Below are positions 25,245 to 33,068 of a stretch of 54,448 nucleotides of DNA, one piece after another. Position numbers and translations under genes: made by a program. The stretch is taken from assembly GCA_035517775.1 (NCBI GenBank), contig DATIYF010000120.1, positions 1 to 54,448 on the forward strand, in the 5' to 3' direction. The DNA is from DATIYF01 sp035517775 (GTDB lineage Bacteria; Acidobacteriota; Terriglobia; Terriglobales; Acidobacteriaceae). Each line of letters opens with the position of its first letter. The first letter of the stretch is position 1. Under the pieces are notes generated by a model, which was not told where the DNA came from, made no database searches, and saw only the letters and a list, made by a program, of their open reading frames with translations.

Positions 25245-25530
25245 GAAATAAGAGTCCCGAGGGAGAGTTGAGCTTATTCGTCTCGGCCAGTAGCTCGCTT
25301 TAGACCCTTGCCGACCTGACCTTGCCGCTTCCCTTGCGGGGCGGGACAAGCGATCTGTGCTTGGGCTCCGGGCTTACCGCCAACCGGATAAACCAGTTCA
25401 ACGCCTCGGGACTCTATCCTGCCTTTGACGTGGGTTCCCGTTCGCCTCGACCAGCGCTTAGCTATAGACCCTTGCCCGCCCTCTCGGTGGCATCTTGCGA
25501 TGCTGCCGGGTGACTAGGCTCGAGCCCCGG
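25245..25530 (+). ncRNA. Tandem structured element (candidate non-coding RNA or regulatory pair)
   Basis: This stretch holds two related copies of a motif: 25278-25315 (TCGTCTCGGCCAG ... TAGACCCTTGCC) and 25439-25478 (TCGCCTCGACCAG ... TAGACCCTTGCC), about 160 bp apart. Each is followed by a hairpin (CCGCTTCC/GGGGCGG and CGGTGGCATC/GATGCTGCCG) with G-T pairs that would be stable only in plus-strand RNA. AAGAGTCCCGAG near 25252 is complementary to CTCGGGACTCT near 25407, so the first copy is enclosed by a stem. There is no believable reading frame. Confidence 0.4.
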
Positions 25531-25954
25531 ACGCCGCACCAACCGGGAAAACTCAAGAACGTGCCAAAGAACGAGATTGTTTGTACTCTTTTTATTTTTG
25601 CAGTCAACAAAAACTGCGCGCGCGCATGTGGCGCGATTTCAAGCATGTGCAGGGGCTTCACAAGCGCCTGACCGGATTTGGTGCAGAGCTGAATCGCCGG
25701 CGCAGCCGAGAGCGCAGAATTCCGCCGTTTGGCGCGCAAGGCACGGCAGAGGAAAGAAGATCGAGGGGCGGCCGGTGAGCGCGATGAATGTGAAAAATAG
25801 GCGCGAGGCGCGCGGGCAGCGGGAGAGAGTGAGGAATGGTTTCCGGCCTCGATATTGATTTTCAATTCATCTCAGCCCCCGGTTTTCAGTTCTGAAAGGT
25901 TCGGCTCAGGAACGAAGGGTGGCGCCGGGCAAGGATTGCGCGGGCGTGAAGCGG
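25531..25954. other. No gene recognised
   Basis: A transition zone between lexA and the phage-derived island. Short open frames exist, but none has a ribosome site, family similarity or plausible composition. There is an AT-rich patch at about 25575-25610. Base composition changes gradually toward the island style. Confidence 0.5.
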
Positions 25955-25957
25955 CGC

Positions 25958-25987
25958 GAAAAAATAGCACCAAGGTGCTACAAAAAA
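25958..25987. terminator. Palindrome TAGCACC-AA-GGTGCTA with A/T tracts
   Basis: A perfect 7-bp stem at 25965-25980 sits between a run of six A and a run of seven A. On the minus strand the stem is followed by a T-run, giving the shape of an intrinsic terminator. It could equally be a 16-bp operator at the edge of the phage-derived island. Confidence 0.5.
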
Positions 25988-26075
25988 ATGTGATTTCCAC
26001 AGCGAAAGAAACCCGGCGAGTAGCGCGCGATTCCGTCATTCGCACAATCGCAACATCCGAAAGGATATAGATTTC

Positions 26076-26105
26076 TTGACCTCGGAAAAGCGCGGGTTCT
26101 ACGAT
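26076..26105 (+). promoter_or_regulatory. Promoter for the first island gene
   Basis: TTGACC (26076-26081) and TACGAT (26100-26105) with an 18-bp spacer. The ATG of the downstream gene is only 8 bp after the -10, so the transcript would be leaderless or nearly so. Confidence 0.5.
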
Positions 26106-26113
26106 CAGCGCAC

Positions 26114-26353
26114 ATGGAAGGCGAGTTGGGGAGAAAAATGCCGTGCAATTCACAATCCGAAAGCGAGGAAGCCAGCTTCGTGGAGTTCCGCCGCAAGGTG
26201 CGCTCGGCCGAAGTGCTTTCTCCCGCGGTGGAGCGGTTGTTGCGGTCGCTTCACTTTACCGGCCGGGTGAGCGTGGTGGTGCAGAACGGACGTGTGCTGA
26301 AATCCGGCTATGAGGAGGGCTATTTCCGCCAGAGGCCGGAGCCGCCGCTGTAG
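26114..26353 (+). CDS. Small hypothetical protein at the island start
   Basis: 79 residues. No family recognised. The middle part reads FVEFRRKVRSAEVLSPAVERLLRSLHFTGRVSVVVQNGRVLKSGYEEGYF, which has a mixed helix-strand pattern and no Cys. It has its own promoter upstream and an intrinsic terminator downstream (26424-26458), so it is an independent unit. Such a layout is typical of small phage regulators, but no DNA-binding motif can be pointed out. Confidence 0.6.
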   Translation: MEGELGRKMPCNSQSESEEASFVEFRRKVRSAEVLSPAVERLLRSLHFTGRVSVVVQNGRVLKSGYEEGYFRQRPEPPL

Positions 26354-26423
26354 AGGGCGGGCTGAAGGTGTAAGCCAGGCACTCATAACTTCATAACTGA
26401 GGCAGGTCATCGTAAGAGAAACG

Positions 26424-26458
26424 AGCCCTGCGACCGAGCAATCGGCGCAGGGCTTTTT
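26424..26458 (+). terminator. Intrinsic terminator
   Basis: Stem AGCCCTGCG/CGCAGGGCT with a 12-base loop followed by TTTTTGATTTTT. It closes the transcript of the 79-residue protein gene, or attenuates transcription into the following zinc-ribbon gene. Confidence 0.85.
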
Positions 26459-26494
26459 GATTTTTAACGGCAACGGAAGCGAAAGGAGGCAATC

Positions 26495-26713
26495 ATGGAA
26501 GGGGAAAGAGAAATCATCGAGCTGGAGCTGAAGTATTGCGAGCGGTGCGGCGGGTTGTGGCTGCGGCGCAAAGGCCACGTGGAGGTTTTCTGCGGGCAGT
26601 GCACGGGCAGAGTGCGGCGCACCCCGGTAGCGGCGAAGGTGGGGCGGCCGCGGCTGCCGGTGAACCGGTGCATTGAGATGCCGTTGCGCAAAGGCGCAGG
26701 AGGACAGGTATGA
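26495..26713 (+). CDS. Small zinc-ribbon protein
   Basis: 72 residues, with a very strong ribosome site AAAGGAGG eight bases before the ATG. Two Cys pairs, CERC (residues about 16-19) and CGQC (about 33-36), spaced 13 residues apart, form a typical zinc ribbon. The remainder is basic (VRRTPVAAKVGRPRLP). Its last codons overlap the start of the next gene (ATGA), so translation of the two is coupled. The partner is a sigma-region-4-like protein, which suggests a shared role in island transcription. No specific family recognised. Confidence 0.75.
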   Translation: MEGEREIIELELKYCERCGGLWLRRKGHVEVFCGQCTGRVRRTPVAAKVGRPRLPVNRCIEMPLRKGAGGQV

Positions 26714-27249
26714 GCGCCGAAGAGATGCTGGACCTTGCGGAGGCGGAAGGTGAGCGGTGGGACGAAGACGGCGACGAATTGGGGCTCTCGGAGGAGGAGG
26801 AAATTGAGGGCAGCGATCGGGAGTTGTGGCTTTACCGCGACCGGACGGTGGCGCTGCTGAGGCGCTATGCCCGGCTGTCGGTGGAGGTAGGGCGGCTGCC
26901 TTCGCTGCTGGGGCGGGAATTTTTTCGGACGCGGGCGCTCTCTTATCAAATTGTCACCTTTGAGGACGCAGTCATCCTGGTTCATGACGTGGAGAAGGCG
27001 CTGGGGAGGCTGAGCGCGTTTGACCGCGAGGTCATTGGGCAGTGCGTGCTGGAAGAATGCACGCAAGACGAAGCGGCGGGGAGCATACGCTGCTGGAGGC
27101 GGACGGTGGCGCGGCGCTTGCCGGAAGCGCTCGACCACTTGAGCGCACTCTTTCTGGAGAGCGGGTTTTTGCGGCGGGTGGGATGCAGCCGTTCCGCATC
27201 GGGAAATAAGTTGTCAAGAGGGCAAGAAAGCGAAAATCCTTGCAAGTGA
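26710..27249 (+). CDS. Sigma-70 region 4-like transcription regulator
   Basis: 179 residues. The N-terminal 40 residues are very acidic (EEMLDLAEAEGERWDEDGDEL). Residues about 95-150 resemble sigma region 4: ALGRLSAFDREVIGQCVLEECTQDEAAGSIRCWRRTVARRLPEALDHLS, with the helix-turn-helix pattern TQDEAA...RTVARRL. A region 2 is not visible, so this is probably not a full sigma factor but a late-gene activator of the kind coded by tailed phages. It is coupled by ATGA overlap to the zinc-ribbon gene and followed by a terminator. It is a strong candidate for the master regulator of the downstream structural genes. Confidence 0.7.
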   Translation: MSAEEMLDLAEAEGERWDEDGDELGLSEEEEIEGSDRELWLYRDRTVALLRRYARLSVEVGRLPSLLGREFFRTRALSYQIVTFEDAVILVHDVEKALGRLSAFDREVIGQCVLEECTQDEAAGSIRCWRRTVARRLPEALDHLSALFLESGFLRRVGCSRSASGNKLSRGQESENPCK

Positions 27250-27340
27250 TTCAGCAGACGGGAAAAATAAATTCCGGGAAATTGTCCCATTTTCCATGTT
27301 GGCTTTGCTATTCTGAAATTAAAGATTGAAAAGTTTGAGA

Positions 27341-27369
27341 GGCGCGCTGCGAAGCGCGCCTTTCGTTTT
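27341..27369 (+). terminator. Intrinsic terminator
   Basis: Stem GGCGCGCT-gcga-AGCGCGCC followed by TTTCGTTTT, 90 bp after the sigma-like gene's stop. Confidence 0.85.
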
Positions 27370-27394
27370 GCGGCGAAGACGCGGGAGCAGGGGA

Positions 27395-27775
27395 ATGGGC
27401 ATGAAGCAAGCCAAGACGAGCAGCGCGAAGAAGCGAGGACGCAACCTGCCGGCGCGCAGGAACGGGCGGAAAGCGCTGGATCCGAGCGTGGTGCGGCAAC
27501 AGATCGCGAATCTGGTGAGCAGCAAAGCGCTGGGGATGGTGGAGATGACGATCGCGGAGGTGGAAAAGGGCCACTACGCGGCGATGAAGTACCTGTTCGA
27601 GATGATTGGGCTGTATCCGGCGGCGGGGGAAGAAACTCCGCAGCAGGGTGAGGATTCGCTGGCGCGGACTTTGCTGCGGCGGATAGGGGCGCGGGAAGAT
27701 TCCGCAAAAGACGCAGAAGTTACGAAAGATAGTGCCGGCGAAACCGCCGAGAGCGCCGGGCCTACCGTAGAATGA
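27395..27775 (+). CDS. Hypothetical protein of the phage-derived island
   Basis: 126 residues from the ATG at 27395 (GGGGA just before it; an upstream in-frame ATG at 27326 lies in the terminator). The N terminus is strongly basic (MKQAKTSSAKKRGRNLPARRNGRKALD), then comes a helical part (PSVVRQQIANLVSSKALGMVEMTIAEVEKGHYAAMKYLFEMIGL), and an acidic C terminus. Position and basic N terminus would suit a small DNA-binding protein such as a small terminase, but no helix-turn-helix is evident and I would not name it. Its stop overlaps the first possible start of the next gene. Confidence 0.6.
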   Translation: MGMKQAKTSSAKKRGRNLPARRNGRKALDPSVVRQQIANLVSSKALGMVEMTIAEVEKGHYAAMKYLFEMIGLYPAAGEETPQQGEDSLARTLLRRIGAREDSAKDAEVTKDSAGETAESAGPTVE

Positions 27776-27924
27776 AATGCGAGCGGTTGGCGGCGGAGCG
27801 CTGGAGTTCAGCGGTAAGCGAGTGGGGTGCGCGGGCAGGATTGAAGCCACCGGCGCAGGGCTCGAGGGTTCCGGCGAATGGCGCGGGGCATGCAGCGCGG
27901 AGGGGGCGGGGCAGAACTTTCCTC

Positions 27925-28392
27925 ATGGACTTGACCTGGGTGACGGGCCGGATTGCGGTGGGAGGGGGAATATGGAACGCCACCAATATGGCTGAGGTGG
28001 CGCAGGCGGGCGTGACCCACATCGTGGACATGCAGATTGAATTTGACGATACGGAGCTGGCAGGGCCGCATGGGATCCAGGTGTTGTGGAATCCGGTGGA
28101 CGATGATTTTCAGCCCAAGCCGCCGGAGATATTCCAGCGAGGCGTGGATTTTGTGGTGCGCGCGCTGGAGGAGCGGGACAGCCGGTTGCTGATTCACTGC
28201 GCGGCGGGAGTGCACCGGGCGCCGATGATGACGCTGGCGGTGCTGGGCGCGCTGGGCTGGGAGCTGGGCGAGGCGATGCGGGTGATGGAAGGCAGACGTC
28301 CGGAAGTAGATTTTGCGGAAGTCTATGTGAGCAGTGTGGAGCGGTTCCTGGAGCAGCGCGGCCGAGTGGCGAGCCCGGAGGTGGCAGGTTAG
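27925..28392 (+). CDS. Dual-specificity protein phosphatase-like protein
   Basis: 155 residues from the ATG at 27925. The cysteine phosphatase loop HCAAGVHRAPMM (residues 91-102; Cys92 nucleophile, Arg98) is intact. VTGRIAVGGGIWNATNMAEVAQAGVTHIVDM is the usual DSP N-terminal part, and an Asp-rich loop (NPVDDDF) could provide the general acid. The gene lies in the early part of the phage island and removes phosphate from proteins or other phosphoesters. A longer form could begin at 27772, where an ATG overlaps the stop of the previous gene; its 51 extra residues do not resemble the family. Confidence 0.85.
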   Translation: MDLTWVTGRIAVGGGIWNATNMAEVAQAGVTHIVDMQIEFDDTELAGPHGIQVLWNPVDDDFQPKPPEIFQRGVDFVVRALEERDSRLLIHCAAGVHRAPMMTLAVLGALGWELGEAMRVMEGRRPEVDFAEVYVSSVERFLEQRGRVASPEVAG

Positions 28393-28617
28393 GGCGGGCC
28401 CCTGCGGCCGGGTTTCGTTTCCCTGATTCTCTTTTTAGTTCTCCGTTTCCGGTTGCTAGTTCTCAGAAAACCAAACAATTTGAGTTTGCGCCAGAAGGGC
28501 ATGGTCCCCGGGTGAAGGGCGAGGTTCGCTTAGAATGAAAGCCGACAGGTCAGCTCAGATCCGCTGGAAGGGGCACCAGCAAGAACAGGCTGGGATGAAA
28601 TGAAAGAGGGAGGAGTT

Positions 28618-31600
28618 ATGTTTGACGCGCGCCGCCCCCTAGGGCGGCTTTTGTACGCCCTGGTGTGGGTGGGAATGAGCTGGGCTGTGGCGCAGGCACA
28701 AGGGCCGGCGACCACCACGATCAGCGACGTGGTGTATCGCGCCGATGGAACGCCTGCGGGGGGCACGCTGCTGATTTCCTGGCCAGCGTTTACGACGGCG
28801 GGCGGGCAGGCGGTGGGAGCGGGAACCACGAGCGTGGCGCTGGGCAGTGACGGAGCACTGTTGGTGGAGCTGGCGCCGAATGCGGGCGCCGCGCCGGCGG
28901 GAACGGTGTACACGGTGGTCTATCAGCTGAACGATGGCACGGTGAAAACGGAGTACTGGACGGTGCCGGCCACGTCTCCGGCGACGCTGGCCGAGGTGCG
29001 AACGAGCCTGGGAGCGGGCGGGACGGCGGCCGCCTTTGCCTCGGAGCAGTATGTGAACGCCGCGGTGGCCAGCAAGGCCAACGACGCGGCGGTGGTGCAC
29101 CTGAGCGGGAGCGAGACGGTTTCTGGGGTGAAGGACTTCGCGACCTCGCCGAGCGTGCCGGCGCCGGCGCAGTCGAGCGATGCGGCGAACAAGGCATACG
29201 TGGACGCGGCGGTGGCGAGCGTGGGCAGCGGGGCTTTTGTAAGCAAGGCGGGAGACACGATGACAGGGCCGCTGACCCTGCCGGGAGATCCGGCGGCGCC
29301 GAACCAGGCGGCGACGCGAAGCTATGTGGACACGGGATTGGCGGCGAAGGCGGACCTGGCGGCGGGCAAGGTCCCGACTGCGGAGCTGGGAAGCGGAACC
29401 GCGGGAGCCAGTACCTGCCTGCAGGGAGACCAGACGTGGGGGCCGTGCGGATCAAGCGGGAATGCAGTGCAGATCCAGAGTGTGCCGGTAGATACGGCGG
29501 CACCCAGCGACAACCAGGTGCTGACCTATGTGGCTTCGGCGGGCAAGTACGAGCCGAAGGCGGGCGGGGGAGTAACGGCCGGCATGCAGGCAGTGAAATA
29601 TGGGCCGGATTTCAACTGGTCGCAGACGCCAACAGACGATCTGAGCACTCCGGGAGTAAAGACGGTGAACCTGACGGCGTGCCCGCCGGGCGTGCGAGGA
29701 GCGGAGCCGCAATATTACGTGTACATCTCAGGAACGGGGACGGCGGAGGCGGTGCTGGTGACGGGAGGAACGTGCAACGGAAATGGGCAGCCGGGCACGC
29801 TGCAGTTTGTCACGGCGAATGGACATGCGGCGGGCTACGCGATCGGGAGCGCTTCGGGAGGGCTACAGGAAGCACTGATCGCGGCGAGGATCACGCCGAC
29901 GAACCCGACGGTGGCCTCGGAGGCGGGCGAGGTGATTGTGCCGCCGGGAGAATACCGGGCCTATGCGCGGGTTTCGATCCGGTCGTCGAACATGACGGTG
30001 GATTTTTCCGGGTCCATTGTTGAGTGCTACATGGCGGACACGTGCATCTTCGTGGGGGACCCGTCGAACATCAACGCGTATGCGAGCATCACGCTGATCA
30101 ATCCGCGGGGACGGCCGATGGTGGTGGGCGGGACGTTTCCCTTCATTGAGGTAAACGCGCAGAAGACGCGAATCTACAACCTCTCATCGCGGAGTGCGCC
30201 GGCGGGGGCGTACTTTGGAAGTTTCGTGCAGGTGGATGGAGACGAGGCCTTTCTGTTGGACGGGCTGGATACGACGCTGGGAAACTACAACACGCTGCGC
30301 TGCGACGCGACGGTATGCAGTCCTGCGGTGTATGCGCCGGGCCCGTTTGGGGCCAACGCGGCGGTGGGCTGGCTGAAGAACATGAACCTCGGGCTGCAGT
30401 GCCAGGGGAACGGAGTGGACTGGCAGGCGGGAAACACGCTGCGGATTTCGGACAGCGTGATCCAAGGCTACGCGCAATATGGAGTGAGAGGCGGGATCCG
30501 GCGAGGAGGATTCGGGGGGCTGGTTCTGGACAACGTGTACGAAGAAGTGGGGAACTGCAGCAACCCGGCGGGGGCGATCGGACAGGCCGGGGTGATCGAG
30601 CAGGGGGCGACGCTGCGAATCCGGGGAGGAGAAGGACCGGCGGGAATGGTGCCGCTGTTCGCGAATACGGGTACGACCGACTACCGGTATTACGTGGTGG
30701 CGCGGCACGCGACGCTGGGGCCATCGAATCCGCTGTATGCGGGGCGGGCGCTCACGAATGGGACGGGCAGCATAACCGTAACGACGGCCGACATCGCGGG
30801 AGCGAGCACGTTTGACCTGCTGAGAGTGACCCCGGTGAGCGGGAACAGCGAGCAGGCACCGTACGGAACGGGGAACTACGCGGTCGTGACCGGGGTGAGC
30901 CGGGCTTCGGCGTGCGCCAATGGCGTGTGCACCTTTACGGACACGCAGGCGGCACTGCAGTCGTACACGGTGGCAACGCCGAGCTACTATCCGGAACTGG
31001 ATTTCTGGCCGGGGACGATTGTGCTAGGCGCGAACGGAGACTCCGGCCTGGCAACGACGCCGGCACGGGCATACCTGGATGACGTCCCCAGCGATGTGGT
31101 GACGGTGATGGGTATGCAGGGGCCCTCGGTATTTGCGAGCCGCTGCCCCTCGGTAGCGCAGTGGAGCCCGCTGTGGATGAGTTGCGTGGCGACGGATGCG
31201 CCGTCTTCCAACTTTTCACAGTCGGCGCTGCTCATGGTAACCAAGCCCTCGGCCGATGCGGGACAGTACCTGAACCTAAAGGGACGGCTGAATATGGGGA
31301 CGCTGGGAACGGGACCGGGGCACATCATTACGCTATCGGACTCGAACTTCCAGAAGACGATAGCGACGGCGAACAACCGGCCGACGAACGATCTGAACGA
31401 CGCGTTCATCGGTTACGACCATTCCGGGGGATTGTCGCAGATCGGAATCAGCTTCGGGGCGCCGTTCTCACTTTCGAATTACATCGGAAATGTGGGCGAT
31501 GGGACGAACTGGCTGGAGCGGCTGACGGCGAACCTGAAGGAATTCAAGACGAACGTGCAGATGGATGGAAACCTGACGGTGAGCGGCGGAATTTCGGGAA

Positions 31601-32622
31601 ATGCGAGCACAGCCACGGCGCTGGCGGGGACACCTACGCAATGCAACGGCAGCTTTGCGACGGGAATCCAGGCGAACGGAAACGCGAATTGCAGCACGGC
31701 GGATGTGCTGCAACTGGCGGAGACGGCGGCGCCGGCGGGAGTGGCGAATTACGGAATCTTCTGGTTCGACCAGACCTGCCATTGTCCCAAGGTGATCAGC
31801 AACAACGGGCAGGCGGTGCAGCTGGGACTGACGAATGTGTTCAACTCCGACGCGAATGGGACGAATGTGGCGAACGTGCTGGAGGAGAGGAATTCGACCA
31901 GCCCGCAGGAGCTGAGGATTTATGGGACATACACGGACAACTCGAACTATGAGCGGCTGCGGCTGGGATTCGATACGGCAGACAACTACTTCTTTATAGG
32001 GCCGGATGCGGCGGGGTCAGGGGTGCAGAGAGCTTTGGGATTCTGGATGCAGGGGTCACTGCGATGGGTGATTGATTCGACCTTTAATTTCAAGCCGTGG
32101 ACGGACAATGCGAGGGACATTGGATCCTCGGGATTACGGGTGAGGGACCTGTATTTAGGGCGAAACCTGATCATGTCGGGAACGCTTTCGACTTACAACG
32201 GGAAGGCGACGGCGGGAACGGGGCTGGCGCCGGTGTACGGGACGGCGTCTCTGACGGCGCAGACGGCGGCGATTGGGTCGACTAACTTGTGCGCGAGCAC
32301 AACCTGCGGGGCGGGGCAGTACGTTGTGAATTATTACCTGGACTCGACCCTGAGCTGCACGACGCCGGGAAGCGCGGCGGCGGCGCTGACGATCGGGTGG
32401 ACGGATGAGACGGGAGCGAAGACGTTTCAGGCGCCGCTGAGCGGGACGGGAGTGAGCGGCGGAAATAGCCTGGGGCTGGGAAGCACGTCGAATTTCGGGA
32501 GCGGGACGATTTCGCTGTGGTCGGTGGGGACAGCGGCGATCACTTACTCAACTTCTTACACGGGGTGCACGACAGGGACTGGGACTTACGCGCTGCGACT
32601 GGCGGTGAGACAGGTGCAGTAG
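28618..32622 (+). CDS. Large exported tail-fibre-like / beta-helix protein
   Basis: 1334 residues. GAGGGAGGAG right before the ATG at 28618 decides the start; an in-frame ATG 18 bp upstream is less likely. A signal peptide (about 1-27, ending AVAQAQ) is followed by an early region of strand-rich sequence. Residues about 150-260 carry two tail-fibre-type repeats, e.g. SKAGDTMTGPLTLPG (about 209-223) and AATRSYVDTGLAAKADLAAG. The middle (about 400-800) looks like a right-handed beta-helix, and the C terminus (TDNARDIGSSGLRVRDLYLG) reads as a fibre tip. A signal peptide on a fibre protein is unusual and means it may be exported rather than assembled in the cytoplasm. An endosialidase-type autoprotease domain was not recognised. 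Confidence 0.75.
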   Translation: MFDARRPLGRLLYALVWVGMSWAVAQAQGPATTTISDVVYRADGTPAGGTLLISWPAFTTAGGQAVGAGTTSVALGSDGALLVELAPNAGAAPAGTVYTVVYQLNDGTVKTEYWTVPATSPATLAEVRTSLGAGGTAAAFASEQYVNAAVASKANDAAVVHLSGSETVSGVKDFATSPSVPAPAQSSDAANKAYVDAAVASVGSGAFVSKAGDTMTGPLTLPGDPAAPNQAATRSYVDTGLAAKADLAAGKVPTAELGSGTAGASTCLQGDQTWGPCGSSGNAVQIQSVPVDTAAPSDNQVLTYVASAGKYEPKAGGGVTAGMQAVKYGPDFNWSQTPTDDLSTPGVKTVNLTACPPGVRGAEPQYYVYISGTGTAEAVLVTGGTCNGNGQPGTLQFVTANGHAAGYAIGSASGGLQEALIAARITPTNPTVASEAGEVIVPPGEYRAYARVSIRSSNMTVDFSGSIVECYMADTCIFVGDPSNINAYASITLINPRGRPMVVGGTFPFIEVNAQKTRIYNLSSRSAPAGAYFGSFVQVDGDEAFLLDGLDTTLGNYNTLRCDATVCSPAVYAPGPFGANAAVGWLKNMNLGLQCQGNGVDWQAGNTLRISDSVIQGYAQYGVRGGIRRGGFGGLVLDNVYEEVGNCSNPAGAIGQAGVIEQGATLRIRGGEGPAGMVPLFANTGTTDYRYYVVARHATLGPSNPLYAGRALTNGTGSITVTTADIAGASTFDLLRVTPVSGNSEQAPYGTGNYAVVTGVSRASACANGVCTFTDTQAALQSYTVATPSYYPELDFWPGTIVLGANGDSGLATTPARAYLDDVPSDVVTVMGMQGPSVFASRCPSVAQWSPLWMSCVATDAPSSNFSQSALLMVTKPSADAGQYLNLKGRLNMGTLGTGPGHIITLSDSNFQKTIATANNRPTNDLNDAFIGYDHSGGLSQIGISFGAPFSLSNYIGNVGDGTNWLERLTANLKEFKTNVQMDGNLTVSGGISGNASTATALAGTPTQCNGSFATGIQANGNANCSTADVLQLAETAAPAGVANYGIFWFDQTCHCPKVISNNGQAVQLGLTNVFNSDANGTNVANVLEERNSTSPQELRIYGTYTDNSNYERLRLGFDTADNYFFIGPDAAGSGVQRALGFWMQGSLRWVIDSTFNFKPWTDNARDIGSSGLRVRDLYLGRNLIMSGTLSTYNGKATAGTGLAPVYGTASLTAQTAAIGSTNLCASTTCGAGQYVVNYYLDSTLSCTTPGSAAAALTIGWTDETGAKTFQAPLSGTGVSGGNSLGLGSTSNFGSGTISLWSVGTAAITYSTSYTGCTTGTGTYALRLAVRQVQ

Positions 32623-32624
32623 GT

Positions 32625-32652
32625 GGCTGTTAGCTGTTAGCTGTTACCTGTT
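32625..32652. repeat. Heptad tandem array
   Basis: Four 7-mers in a row (ggctgtt, agctgtt, agctgtt, acctgtt) just after the stop of the tail-fibre-like gene. One of several arrays of this type in the window. Confidence 0.75.
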
Positions 32653-32684
32653 CTAAGTGCGATTACAAGAACTCGGCGAAGTTG

Positions 32685-32712
32685 ACCCACGGTTGAGGCC
32701 GTGGGTTTTTTG
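32685..32712 (+). terminator. Intrinsic terminator after the tail-fibre-like gene
   Basis: Stem ACCCACGG-ttgagg-CCGTGGGT followed by TTTTTT. Confidence 0.9.
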
Positions 32713-32852
32713 TTGGGCGAGTGCCGGGCGGCCGCGGCGTCGAGTCCAGGGCGCAACCAGGGTCTATTGGCTGGGAATTCCTGGTCTTGGCAGTTTTCAG
32801 TTCACGGTCTTCAGTTCTCAGTTTGGAGGATGGTTTGGCGAAAGGGCGGGCC

Positions 32853-33068
32853 ATGGACGGGTTTGCGATGGCGTTGCTGGTGGTGCTGATACTGGCGACG
32901 GTGTTTCGCGGCGAGGTTGAGCTGGTGATTCCGCGGGCGTGCATGGAGCGGGTGGAGCTCAGCGAGCGGAGCGAGTGTTATGGACCAGACGAGCGACACC
33001 TGAAGTGCACAGGGCTGGTGTTGAAGGTGCGAAAAGAGTGCGAACAGCTGCGAGTGGTGAAGCGATGA
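32853..33068 (+). CDS. Small membrane-anchored hypothetical protein
   Basis: 71 residues with an N-terminal hydrophobic helix (MDGFAMALLVVLILATVF) followed by a charged part with three Cys. No family recognised. The last codons overlap the start of the following beta-helix/deacetylase gene in an ATGA, so the two are translationally coupled and may work together at the envelope. Confidence 0.6.
   Translation: MDGFAMALLVVLILATVFRGEVELVIPRACMERVELSERSECYGPDERHLKCTGLVLKVRKECEQLRVVKR

Noticed and set aside
25558..25579. GAAC-N8-GAAC as a LexA box
   Set aside because: The known alphaproteobacterial motif needs a 7-base gap, and no promoter or gene is placed to be controlled by it.
25577..25858. 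Open frames in the region between lexA and the island
   Set aside because: No ribosome site, odd composition and no family-like text; judged non-coding.
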